Part shown: positions 34,701 to 45,726 of the stretch, one piece after another | How positions within the stretch are numbered: the first letter of the stretch is position 1 | How the letters are laid out: the number at the start of each line of letters is the position of its first letter | Assembly (NCBI GenBank): GCA_022575985.1 | Contig: JAKSXM010000107.1 | Coordinates: 2,976,001 to 3,040,000 of the forward strand | From: Anagrus nilaparvatae | Lineage: Eukaryota; Arthropoda; Insecta; Hymenoptera; Mymaridae | Direction: 5' to 3' | Length of the DNA: 64,000 bases | Position numbers and translations under genes: made by a program | Notes under the pieces: generated by a model | The model's input: the letters and a program-made list of their open reading frames with translations, nothing else | Databases searched by the model: none | What the model was told of the DNA's origin: nothing

Positions 34701-35899
34701 TCAAGACAGCATTTCTATATGGCAGGTTGGAAGAAACTATATATATGAAGGTTCCTGAAGGGGTCAAGGCAGGTCCAAATATGGTGTGTAAGCTCAACAA
34801 GTCATTATATGGTCTAAAGCAGGCCCCACGCTGTTGGAATATCACCTTTACCACATTCCTGAAGAAGTTTGGTTTTCGTTCAAGTATTGCAGACAACTCA
34901 CTATATGTAGCAAAAATAAATAATTGTAAAATCTTGTTATTATTGTTTGTAGATGATGGGCTTCTGATAGCCAAAGATAAATGTATTGTAGATAATATTA
35001 TAAGCGAGATGAGAAATAGTTTTAAAATTGTGGTAACAGAGCCTAGTAAGTTTGTAGGAATGCAAATAGTTAGAGATAGAAGTAAAAATGAATTATGTAT
35101 TTATCAGAAAGATTATATAGATAGTTTAATTGAACGTTTTAGTATGAATGACTGTAAAGGTTGTAGTACTCCTGCTGAAACAGGTTTAGTTTTACGTTCT
35201 TCTAATTTAAACAATGTAGAAAATAATGTATATTCGTATAGAGAACTAGTAGGCTTACTAATGTTTGTATCGATTGTATCTCGTCCAGATATTTCTTATT
35301 CGGTAAATTATTTGAGCAGGTTTTTAAATTGTTTTAATGTAACTCATTGGCGTGCAGCGCGACGCGTTTTAGCATATTTAAAAAGTAGCTCTAATCGTGG
35401 TATTTGTTACAGAGGTAAAAATGTTGAATTAGTAGGGTTCTGTGATTCTGATTATGCGGCAGATCCAGAATTGCGTAGATCAACCTCAGGTTTCGTTTTT
35501 ATGTTAGGAAATGGGCCAATTACTTGGCTTTCCCAGCGACAGCCCCTGGTTACGCTAAGTACCATGGAAGCTGAGTATGTAGCAGCAAGCTTAGCTGCAC
35601 GTGAAACTGTATGGTTGAGAAGATTACTTAGTGATATAGGATCTCGATGTGTCAAAGAGACAGTTCTTAATATTGACAATCAAAGTGCAATAAAATTGAC
35701 TAAAAATCCTGAATTTCACAAACGTAGTAAACACATTGATATCCGCTATCATTTTGTAAGGGAATGCTATGCGAGAAAAGTCATTGAACCTGTATACGTA
35801 TCGAAAGATAAACAGTTGGCAGACGGTTTTACTAAACCACTAAACAGAAAGCTGTTTGAAAGATTTATTGATCAAATTTGTTTAAAGTTGATCAAATAA
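31786..35899 (+). pseudogene. copia gag-pol polyprotein, interrupted
   Basis: In other copia elements a single frame encodes Gag, protease, integrase, RT and RNase H for cytoplasmic reverse transcription in virus-like particles. Seen here: an N-terminal Gag domain (SKFDGSNVQLWKFQVKNLL); zinc knuckle CFRCKEIGHIAKEC (~233-246); protease DSG (~287); the HHCC pre-integrase region; integrase catalytic Asp in HSDICGP (33256), Asp in RSDRGTEY (33445) and Glu in NGKAERQN (33553); the RT LYGLKQAPRCWN block and FVDD (34946-34957); RNase H DSDYA and STMEAEYVA. Lesions: in-frame TAA at 33274-33276 inside the integrase core, TGA at 34321-34323 between integrase and RT, and a one-base frameshift near 34640-34660 in the RT. 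Frames resume cleanly after each. The copy cannot make a full polyprotein. Confidence 0.93.
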
Positions 35900-36085
35900 C
35901 TCAGTTACTATTGTTTATTTAAGTTTCCTTTAAAAGTTTTGTAGTTTGTAATTGAATTATTTGATCAAAGTCATCTGCAACCAAAGAATGAGATAATTAG
36001 AATAATTTTTGTTTAAGTAAATTTTATATGTAACTAATTTTCTTATAAATTTTCTTTTGCTAAAAGATGTAAATAGTATACTAAA

Positions 36086-36095
36086 ATAGGGAGAG
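36086..36095 (+). promoter_or_regulatory. Polypurine tract before the 3' LTR
   Basis: ATAGGGAGAG lies immediately upstream of TGTTAAAG. It is the expected plus-strand primer site for LTR elements. Confidence 0.7.
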
Positions 36096-36340
36096 TGTTA
36101 AAGTATGATTTTAGTATAAAATGTATTAGTATGAGTGAGAAGAGCTCGCGCTCTTTCTTTTCTCCCCTTTTCTCTTTTATAGGTAGTCGCCCTCGATACG
36201 TCAAATAGACCACACGTAAGCACGCCGGTATTATGTAAAATATAATTGACTTAATTTTATAATTAATAAACTCCATTAATTTTCTTTATTATATTTCACT
36301 GTTTATTTATTTTATCATCCTGCTAATTATAAACTTATTA
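36096..36340 (+). repeat. 3' LTR of the copia element
   Basis: 245 bp, identical to the 5' LTR except at two positions, and followed directly by the target duplication AAACT. Confidence 0.93.
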
Positions 36341-36890
36341 AAACTACACGTCAATCATTACAACCACAAAACCTGAAAAATTAATGTATAATAAAAAAAA
36401 AGCGCCGCAAAACCTACTAGACCCTTTTAAAACAGAAAAAAAACGTTTTTTTTTCAAAAATTGAGTTCCTGAAGAGTGGAAGGGGTTAAATAAGGGTGGT
36501 TATTCTGTCAAGAAAACCCTAAATAGCATTTTTGGCATCCTATAACCATAATGCAACATTAAAAAGTGAACAAAAAATTTTTTTACTTAATTGCTACATT
36601 AGGAGGGAAAAACGAGAAAAATTGTGGTAAACATCACCTTTTGAAAAACTGTAGTTATTTTTTGAAACGCTTTTTTGGCATTGGCTTCCTTAAGCGAATG
36701 CAAAAGGTTTTATGTCGATTCATGCTATTTCATTATTAGTTAGAAATGCATAACTATTTACATCCGACTAATACTCAATTTTTATTGTTTAATTCTTGCT
36801 TTTTTTAAAGCCATTTTTATTATTTTTTATACCTGCTCTGTTTCAAAACGGAATAAAAATAATTAAATACCCTGCCAAGTAATTGGCACT

Positions 36891-38384
36891 ATGGTTCCTC
36901 ATTAGCAATAACAAAATGTTGTCAATATTCTATTTTACCTAATAAAAAATTAAAATATTAGAATAATTGTGCCAAATATTCTAAATTTAATAAAGAAAGT
37001 GGATAAACTTTCTCCTGATACCCAAAAAATTTTCAAACATCAATAAAAAGATATTTTAGATATTTTAAAAGAAAATTTTGAAAAAAAATTAGGTATCAGA
37101 TTGTTTTATCCAGTTAAAAAGATAATTCTACATATTAGTACTTTCATGGAAAAAAATGAGGTACTACGTCCAAAAAGAAAAAAAATTATGCTATTTTTTT
37201 AATTATTTTATGTAAAAAATTTAAAAAAAAAAAAATTTCGCAAAATTATGTATCAGATGGAGAAATCCTTTACAAACGATAATTCTAGATATTCGTACTT
37301 TCATAGGAAAAAATTAAGTATTAAGTCCTAAAATAAAAAAAATTTTGGCGGTTTTTGTATTTTTTGGCGACAAAAATTTTGACAAAAAAATTTTGAAAAA
37401 ATTAAGTATCAGGTCCAAAAAATTACTATAAATGATATTTCTAAAACTAGTACTTCCACAGAAATAAATTAAGTACTGCGTCCATAAAGAAAAAAAAAAA
37501 TGGTATTTTTTGTATTTTTTGGTGAAAAAAATTTTGAGAAAAAAATTTTCTATAAATAAATTATAAGATTCGAGATATCGAGTAAAAACGATACTTCTAG
37601 ATATCAGTACTTTCATGGGAAAAAATGAGGTACTACGTCCAAAAAAAAAAAAATTATGGTATTTTTTTAATTATTTTATGTAAAACACTTTTAAAAAAAA
37701 ATTTCGAAAAATTATGTATCAGATGGAGAAATCCTTTACAAACGATAATTCTAGATATTCGTACTTTCATAGGAAAAAATTAAGTATTACGTCCTAAAAT
37801 AAAAAAAATTTTGGCGTTTTTGTATTTTTTGGCGACAAAAATTTTGACAAAAAAATTAAAAAAAAATTAAGTATTAGGTCCAAAAAATTACAATAAACGA
37901 TATTTCTAAAACTAGTACTTCCATGGAAATAAATTAGGTACTACGTCCAAAAAGAAAAAAAAGATTGGTATTTTTTATATTTTTTTGTGAAAAAAATTTT
38001 AGGAAAAAAATTTTCAGAAATTTAAGTATCCGATTCGAGATATCATGTGAAAACCATACTTTCAAATATAAGTACTTTCATGGAAATAAATGAGGTATTA
38101 CATCCAAATTAAAAAAAAAAAAAAGTACCTCGAGCTTTTTTGGTGAAAAAATTTTTGAAACAAAAATTAGGTCTTAATTCCATAATGTTTGTGAAATATC
38201 AGCAATTACATACGTACGTACGTACGAACGTACGTACGTACGTACACACACACATACACACATACAGACTTTTTTTAAAAACCGGTTTTTTAGCTTCCTG
38301 AGGTCTCAAAACGTGCTTATATACCAAAAAATCAAAAAAAAAATTTTGACCGATCACAATGGTTCCTCTATGAGGAACCAAAAT
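36891..38384 (+). mobile_element. Helentron-like satellite-bearing element, copy C (most complete)
   Basis: Begins ATGGTTCCTCATTAG, which mirrors the right-end hairpin. It continues with several ~160-165-bp units (GATATTCGTACTTTCATAGG, TATCAGGTCCAAAAAATTAC, CGATATTTCTAAAACTAGTA), a TACG/CA microsatellite, AAAACCGGTTTTTTAGCTTC and the hairpin GGTTCCTC-TAT-GAGGAACC (38361-38379). Both ends are visible, giving ~1.5 kb. It lies 25 bp right of the split foldback. Confidence 0.68.
38208..38270. repeat. TACG and CA microsatellites
   Basis: Alternating TACG units (one GAACG interruption) pass into CACACA. It is placed exactly as the CA run in copy A. Confidence 0.9.
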
Positions 38385-40679
38385 CAAAAAATGCACTCAA
38401 TAAATTCTAATCAAATTGAGAAACCGAATATGCCAATATTTATCCAGTAATAAACGATAGCGTAAAATAAATAATTTATTTTTACGAAATGATAATCAAT
38501 GTTAAAATCGATATTAAGATCAGCTGGTTGTTAGTTTAGCGGTATTACATATTTGTGACTCTGGGAAATGTTTTACAGTCTACTGAATCTTATACTACCA
38601 AGAAATTTTGGATCTGACAGGTGTCTGTCTCCTAAACTTTGCATTATAGCTAAGACAAAACGGGTGGAACTAAAGTTTTTAAGGTAGGGTGTATTTTAAA
38701 GAAAATAACATTGTATAATGGAAACATGAAAAATTAATTTTTTTCTTAAAATAAAGATGTTACAAATAAAATAAGAATAATAATAACAAGATCGTGCATA
38801 AGATACAAGAACATAAAAGAAAAAAAGAGGATCAATTATCATTTCACGAGCAAGACTTTTTTAAATCTTATTTACTTTTCCTCTATTTTTTTAATGCAAA
38901 GCGAGTAAATTTAATTCATAAGACTTTTTTTCTTTTATAACGTAGCTGAATACTCAGTTTATTCACCAATTACTTTATGAGATCGTAAGCAGATTTCATT
39001 AGAGTTTTTTTATTTTTTTCATTATTTTTATTAAATTTATTCATTATTATAATATTATTTTGCTTTTTCATTAATTTATTGGTTACTAAAAAAAAGCTAA
39101 TAAGCTTACTGATAGTTGTAACTGTAAATTTGATTTTAACGTAGGGCCTATGAAGAAACTTAAAATGACTCTTTATATTGAAAAATAATCGGTCAGAACT
39201 TCAGTAGGATTCAAGAAAGAAAAGTTTTTTTTCTACTGTAGAAAGTAATTAGTCATTCTGAATTTTAACAACTGAACTTTCTATAATAATAGGAATCGAT
39301 TGAAAATTTATATCGAAAGAATTCTTTAAGCCATCTAGTGGTTTTAAATTAATTTATGTATGATGGATTGTTAAGTCTTATTTTAATCAATAATTTTGAT
39401 TGCATCAATAAAACTCAATTAAGGAATTCACTTCATTTTAAAATTCTAAATGACAAATTTTGTTAGCAGAGAAAAATTATGTGCATAAATAAACTATACT
39501 ATTAATAAATATTGATTAAATTGACTAAAAACGAGGACAACATTTTGAATATAAAATTTATACGAAACAATACACAGTTTCTCAATAACTTTTGCATGTT
39601 GTGACATACTTTTTTACTCGAAAAAAATGGCTTTCGTGACATGTTACTTTTTACAATTTTTTAAAACATTTCTACTAGAAGAATTAATCCTCTTGTCAAT
39701 CATGAATTCAAATTTTGAAATGTTTTTGCTGTTGTACAAGATTTTGTGTTTTTATGGTATTTGCCTAACTGGGACAAATTATATTCACTTTTAACCTACA
39801 TAAGCTGAAATATCTCGTACTAGAATTATACTGAATACGTTTAGTATCCATTTCCTATAATAGCTGCCTCTCTTAGGAGACAGAACAATCTTTGAAAGTG
39901 ATTTCATGTATAAGGGAAATTTCATGACAAAAATTACACTAGAGGATCAAGCTTGAAACGTTGTACTTAACAATAGAGGAAATTATTTGTTTGTCAACTT
40001 GGTTAAAGTTAAGAACGTTATGTAATGAATAGAGTGTAACCATTGATGATTCTATCAGGTGTTTCCAAGATGAAACATTGTTTTCAACAACATTTTACTA
40101 TGATTTTTTTAATAATAATATTTTTATCAAATACAAACACTTTATGTTTTTACATTTTAGTGATTAAGGTACTTGAGATTTTGTAAAAAATTTTAAATAT
40201 ACTCTTTTTTTAAATTTTGTTCATAGGGTTACGTAGTATTTAAATAAATATTAGTGAAAACTAGTATATTTTAATAAATATTATTTATAAATATTCAATT
40301 TAAATACACTATTTAATTGAAAACTCACTCTAGAAAATTGTTCTTCTTCGTTAATAATAGATTTTTCTACAATTTTTATAATGTTTACAGTTTCGTTCAA
40401 ATTTATTAATATAAATATTGAAATTATTTATATATTGAAAAATAAACGTTACTTCAGTAATTGGTTAAAAAATCTTGTTTTTTGAAACATTCAAATTATG
40501 GGTATGTGATTACTTGATCCAAGAAGTCGGATCAGTCTCGGGGTTTTTGCTTCATCTTGGGTTGAGATTAATAAAAAAGAAAGTTTTAAAGATCTGCAGA
40601 TACGGTTTTGAATCTAAATTTTTTCTAGCTTTATAGGATTCTTTAAAAATGAATGTTTTTTAATTTTTTGGTCATTATA
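38385..40679. other. Non-coding interval
   Basis: 2.3 kb of AT-rich sequence without a supported gene. Frames are short and run through A/T tracts. Confidence 0.5.
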
Positions 40680-40953
40680 CACTGAAAAAAATTCCGCTAG
40701 CCACAAGCGAAATATCTTCGCAAACATTTGCAAATGACTCGAAACGTAAAGAAAATAAAAAATTACATTTGTTTTTTAAAAAAATTTCTCAAATCTCATT
40801 CTACAGATATATGCATATCCCAAGTATGCAGGAAAAACATTATTTTTTAATTTTCTTTACATCTTAAGTAATTTGCAATCGTTTGACAAGATAAATATTT
40901 CCGCTAGCTACAAGCGGAATTATGCTTGCCGCAAGCGGATTTTTTTTTCAGTG
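40680..40953. mobile_element. Tc1/mariner-type MITE, TA flanked
   Basis: TIR CACTGAAAAAAATTCCGCT at 40680, complement ending at 40953. TA lies on each side (40678-40679 and 40954-40955). Inside the right end a second CCGCTAGCTACAAGCGGAAT palindrome is present. 274 bp, no coding. Confidence 0.78.
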
Positions 40954-40969
40954 TAAGTAATGAGTTATA

Positions 40970-41340
40970 ATTTTTGTTCCTCATATACAGGAATCATTGT
41001 GATAGGTGAAATTTTGATTTTTTTGCAGTTAAGCACTTTTTGAGACCCCAATAAGCTGGAAACCGGTGTTTTAACAAATTGTGTAAACGGTGTTTTTTTA
41101 CAAACATGTTATTAACACCTAATTTTTGTATTAAAAATTTTTTCTTTAAAAAATCTTAAAAAACTTTTTTCTTTTTAATTTGAATGTAATTTCTAATTAA
41201 TTTATACTAGTTATAGAAATACCGTCTTTGCTTTATCTGATATTTATTTTTTTGAAAATTTTAACATAAAATATTTTGCATTAATAATTATAAAAAAACG
41301 CTTCTTTTTTAGATGTAGTACCAAATTTTTTTCTTTGACA
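40970..41340 (-). mobile_element. Helentron-like element, copy D (inverted, decayed)
   Basis: Read on the minus strand it matches the right end of copies A and C: GTTCCTCATATACAGGAATC is the eroded hairpin, then the complement of ATTTCACCTATCACAATG, then AAACCGGTTTCCAGCTTATT. Satellite-type units continue to about 41340. Confidence 0.58.
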
Positions 41341-41539
41341 GTTATAATTTCATAAATAATTTTCTTACTCAGGTTAGATATCCAATTTTTTGGAAATTAT
41401 TTCCCCAAATCATTTGCATTTTTTACTATTTTTTCTCTAATAAAAAATTATTTAAATTTTCTTATAAAATTAATTCTTGAAAAGAATTATTTTTAATAAG
41501 AAATTTAACGCACATAACGGAACAAACAAAATATTAATC

Positions 41540-41620
41540 GGTCTATTTCGGCTTTTGCTGAAATTAGTGTGAGCCATCATCAGTGTAATGCACTAATTTC
41601 CGCGTAATTACAGATAAACC
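41540..41620 (-). ncRNA. Hammerhead ribozyme, type III, minus strand
   Basis: Minus-strand fold: stem III GGTTTAT (41620-41614) with ATAGACC (41546-41540), 7 bp with one G-U; cleavage position C17 at 41613; stem I TGTAAT/ATTACA (41612-41607 with 41589-41584), perfect; core CTGATGA (41583-41577); stem II GGCT/AGCC (41575-41572 with 41553-41550); GAAA (41549-41546), the last A pairing across stem III. One extra U lies between CTGATGA and stem II. Loop I GAAATTAGTG (41600-41591) and loop II CACTAATTTC (41569-41560) are perfectly complementary over 10 nt. All invariant hammerhead residues are present. A transcript should self-cleave after 41613 (minus). A poly-A run follows on the plus strand at 41619-41640. 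Confidence 0.88.
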
Positions 41621-41858
41621 AAAAAAAAAAAAAAAAAAAATTGATGTTAGGGTTTATACATACCAAAAAAGACAAACTAAACATGTGCAACTGAGACTTT
41701 TGTCTTCTATGGACACACATATTGAACTAATACAATTAAAAGATTTCCCCCTCTCGGGAAGAATCTTTTCGTTGTTTTAGGAGAAAGATGACAAAGAAAC
41801 TTTCTAGATTAGGCCAGTGAATTGAGCTATGGCCGTTTTAATTAATATTATTCAAAAT

Positions 41859-42566
41859 TAAACAATAATATTTATAATCGACCTTTTTACGAGTACATAG
41901 TATTAAATGAATTTACAAATTCATCGCCCACGCTTTTTATATGCGGATGCTCATCGTCATCTCTTTTTTTATTAAGGCATACAAAGCGGCATAAAAAGGT
42001 CGATTATAAATATTATTGTTTAAGAATTACAAACGAGTAATAAAAAAATTATTAATTTTCATATATAGAGCTTGGACCTAATAACGCTCTGAGTTATAAC
42101 ATTCAACTCGCATTTCAATAAATATATATATATAACATCATTTCTTATATACAGAACAGATGGCTAAAGCAATGTGAGTCGTCCTCACAAGTGCTAAAAT
42201 CGCCATTTGTTAACTATATACAAAAAATAAGGACGTGTTTACATCAGCGTCTGTAGCACATACCACACTAACACACACAGCTACACTGATGAGATCTATG
42301 TGTTAGTGTTGATCGAAACGCTAGGTACCTTCAGTACCGACATTTAAAATCCGCGTAAATTCAAATTTTTAAATAAGTTTAAAAATTCATCTAATGTCGC
42401 CGCTTTGTATGCCTTAATAAAAAAAGAGATGACGATAAGCATCCGCATATAAAATGCGTGGGCGATGAATTTGTAAATTCATTTAATACTATGTACTCGT
42501 AAAAAGGTCGATTATAAATATTATTGTTTAAGAATTACAAACGAGTAATAAAAAAATTATTAATTA
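41859..42566. repeat. Foldback with 132-bp inverted arms and 66-bp direct repeats around a ribozyme
   Basis: The arms 41859-41990 and 42399-42530 are near-perfect complements (GCCGCTTTGTATGCC at the inner edge). A 66-bp direct repeat starting AAAAAGGTCGATTATAAA lies at 41993-42058 and 42501-42566. The plus-strand hammerhead at 42246-42322 sits in the unique centre. A separate 25-bp direct repeat, AAATTTTCTTATAAAATTAA and 5 more bases, lies outside at 41454-41478 and 42635-42659. The relative of that flank at 50.5 kb lacks the whole insert. Confidence 0.72.
42246..42322 (+). ncRNA. Hammerhead ribozyme, type III, plus strand
   Basis: Fold: stem III AGCGT (42246-42250) with ACGCT (42318-42322), 5 bp; cleavage position C17 at 42251; stem I TGTAGC/GCTACA (42252-42257 with 42280-42285), 6 bp perfect; core CTGATGA (42286-42292); stem II GATC/GATC (42293-42296 with 42311-42314); GAAA (42315-42318). 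Loop I CACTAACACA (42266-42275) is perfectly complementary to loop II TGTGTTAGTG (42299-42308), giving a 10-bp kissing interaction. Every core nucleotide of the hammerhead consensus is present. Predicted product: self-cleavage after 42251. A 5-bp hairpin GGTACCTTCAGTACC follows at 42324-42338. Active or not, the chance match is remote. Confidence 0.92.
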
Positions 42567-45500
42567 TTCAAAATTATTTAAAATTTTGAAAAAATTGTAT
42601 TTTAAAAATACAATTCACGTTCCTATGAATTATTAAATTTTCTTATAAAATTAATTCTTTTGTGAGCAAATACGACAAATTTTTAAAAATAAACATATTT
42701 ATAGAATCCTAAAACCAAGGAAATTTCAGATCCAAAACTATACCTCAAAGCATCTGAAACCTTTCGGGGTTACTTGAAACTTGATTCAGCCCGACCCAAA
42801 AAAAGACCTAAATGCCGGGTTGGGTATTTGAAACAAAATTTTGTTTAAAAATAATTTTTTCGTATTAGGCAATTAGAAATTCTGCTTATATAGATGAATG
42901 AAAATAATATGCTGATAAAACTCTTCAATTTTCCTCAGTTTACTTTATTTCTTTGAGATGCTTTCATATCGAGTTATTTTCTATAAATAGCCATTTATAA
43001 TCTTAAGAAAATTGCAAATGAAAGCATTTAATCTTTTTTAGCCTTTTTCTTATTACTCATTTTTGAAAGTATAAATATTTGATAGTACTTATTGGTTTAC
43101 AAAAACATGGCCACTTAATAATTTAACAGGAGTTTTATTGAAGCATTTTTTTTGTCTAGAAAATTTTGTAAAAAATCATCTACAAAAAAAAGGAAAAATA
43201 AAACTAAGCCAATTAAGAAGCTTGAAAAATTAAAAACCCAGTAAAATAGAAATTTTTTAATCAAGAACAGAGATAATGTGCTATTATAAAATTGAAAGCT
43301 TCTAGGATCTTAGCATGGATCTTAGCGAGGATGAATTAGCAAAAAGAAAATAATATTTTTTCTTTTTCCTTAAATACACTTTTGTTTGCCTAAAAAATGA
43401 AGACTACCCTTAGATAATGGAAATAAGTAAACAAGTACCACAATCTTACTATAATTTCACGCGGCTGTAATTTTCCAATTACTTAAAATTTATATTTATT
43501 CATTTCTCTTATTTATTTCTTAAGTTTTTTAACTCCTAACTTGAATACTAAATACGATACAAAAAAAGATAATTGCCTTAATTGTTCATTTTACAAGATT
43601 TTGTAAAATAATTACTTAAGTTATATTATAAATAAAAATAATTTTGTATTTAAACTGCTTAACAGTGTCTTAAATTTCATAAAATTTAAGTTTATTATAA
43701 TGGCCAAAAACGATTATATTAGAAAACTCTCTAATGCTGGAGTTTATAATTTTGAAACATTCAAAAAAGCAATTCATCAATTTACTATAACCGACCACAT
43801 ACGATTTTGAAATGGACCTAAAACTGCTAAAAAAGAAAATTTTAAGTCTGTTTAATATAAAATTAAAGAGCAGGCATGAAACTCATTTTAAAACTCTTAA
43901 ATAAATGAAATTACTCACGAAAGAAAGAAGATGAAAAAATCAAATCTCATTTGCAAACCTGATGCGATTACATTTTATCAGAGAATCTCAGGTTCGAAAT
44001 GCTTATAAATTTAACAAGGGGTTCGGATTTATGATCTCTGACAGAAAAATACAATGACTTGAAGAAACAAAGTCGTATAAAAACTTCCAAGTTACCGACA
44101 CTTCTTTATTTCTTCATATAAATTTTTTCTGTCTTCGTTTTCCTCGTAAAAAAAAACTCTAAGGAACTTCACTTTCTTGTTTGTTCATTTTTTCACGCTG
44201 TTTCTTTTATTTCTTTTACAATAGCAGCAGAATAAAAGTTGATGACAATCCGCGAAGCCAGCGAAGAACATCTCTCAGGTCACCAAGAGTGTAAGTAATA
44301 AAATAAAGCACATATAGAAAAAAATATGTAACAATAAAAGTCGAATATAGAAGTTCTAGAGCATAAGAAAAAAAGGAAACGAAAAAACTATATAAAATAA
44401 TTTTTATTTTTTTATAATTATGCTCTATGACTTTTGTCATTTATGCTTCAGACATTTTACTAAAAAAATAAATTTATGTAAAAAATTTACACTGTTTTCA
44501 AAAAAATAAAAAATGTTTATAATACTTTTCAACAATAATTATTTTTTCTTAAGATTTTTCCTCAGTAAATTGCTATTTTAATTAAAATTTATTTTTGAAA
44601 TATAAAAGATTTTGTTTTAGCATGATGATTAAATAAATGAAACCTTGCATCCATTCTCGAAACAAATTTAAAATAAAGTTCATTAAAATTTATAATTTTA
44701 AGCTGTAATGCGAGAAGCCATATCATAAATTTAATATTTCCAGATTTTATTTAAGATGGTCGATTTATTTACAGAAAAAAGGTTTAAAAAATAATTCTAC
44801 ACGAGCACTAAATGAAAAACTTTTTTTTCTATATGATTTAACCTGTTGAAAGGCCACTTTGAAATAAGTTTATCCACTCACAATGCCACAGGGTGGATAA
44901 ATCAATTGTTTTGGTAGCATAAAAGCAAACTGGAACTTTTTAAGACAGCTAAAACTGCTTACAAAGTTTGTTAATGCAAATGAAATGATTTATTTAATTT
45001 GTAGGATATGGACTTGAGATATTCAGATTATAAACTATAAACTGATTTTTAACTAGAAGAGCTCCCGAGAAAAATAGAAGATTAAATAAAATAGCTTATT
45101 ATAATTATAATTTTTAATAAGATTTTTGTTTTAAAAATAATTTTGTAAAAATCTACGAAAGCTTGTAATTATAGATGCAGACTCTTTATTACCAGAACAC
45201 AATAGCTTTGTTTCTAACTTTTTATAGCTAACAAATCTAAAAAAAAAATTAAAAAATAAAGTTTCGCAAAAGTCAATATTTTGAAACTGTGAAAAAGTAA
45301 TTTTGGGTGCACCTCAATATAGAAAGTAAACAGTACAAATACCAGCAAAGAACAGCACTCATAATTTTATATTAACTTACTGCAGGATAATATAAAAATA
45401 AAAATTTTAATTTCAGTAAAGGATAAAAATGTAATATTTCAATATTCTTGACGTTATTGTATCTAAGGACAATAGAACTTTTGAGAAAATAAGCTTTCTA

Positions 45501-45726
45501 TTGAAAACTACCCTGCCAGCATCGTATAATTCTATGTCACATTGAAAAAATATACATTTTCATTTAGCTTATTCGTTTGGTAATAAATCGTATAAGAAAA
45601 TCTTCAGTTAATATACGAATATAATTGGAAGAAAGTTTAGACAATCGCGGGGGTTGACGTTTCAATTTCCTGTTCGTACTATCCACGTTTTGTATATCCG
45701 TTGATGGGCCTTCATTATCTTTTCAG
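42567..45726. other. Non-coding interval upstream of the cuticle-protein relic
   Basis: 3.1 kb, AT-rich. A 36-codon frame at about 43700-43810 (MAKNDYIRKLSNAGVYNFET then a tail) has fair composition but no family match, splice context or neighbours to support it. Nothing else was recognised. Confidence 0.45.

Larger units (their letters stand above)
31325..36340 (+). mobile_element. Ty1/copia LTR retrotransposon, 5,016 bp, 5-bp AAACT duplication
   Basis: Two 245-bp LTRs in direct orientation flank a gag-pol region. AAACT occurs at 31320-31324 and 36341-36345. The domain order protease, integrase, RT, RNase H identifies the copia group. The LTRs differ at only two visible positions, so insertion was recent, yet the coding region carries several disabling lesions. 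Confidence 0.95.
30332..36866. mobile_element. Foldback element with AACTAATAATGAAAGAGC ends, copy 2, split by copia
   Basis: The left part (30332-31324) and right part (36341-36866) together match the element at 17994-19245: the same terminal AACTAATAATGAAAGAGC (inverted at 36741), the same GCGCTGATCTCAAA arm segments, the same CACCCACAAAACC tandem units. An LTR retrotransposon sits in one of the tandem units, duplicating AAACT. Confidence 0.8.

Noticed and set aside
41619..41640. Poly-A run as a retroposed-RNA tail
   Set aside because: It lies upstream of the minus-strand ribozyme in its own sense and no source transcript is visible, so a tail cannot be claimed.
44216..44440. 74-codon minus frame with hydrophobic stretches
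   Set aside because: T-rich antisense of A-rich DNA easily gives Phe/Leu runs; no receptor motif or splice context.
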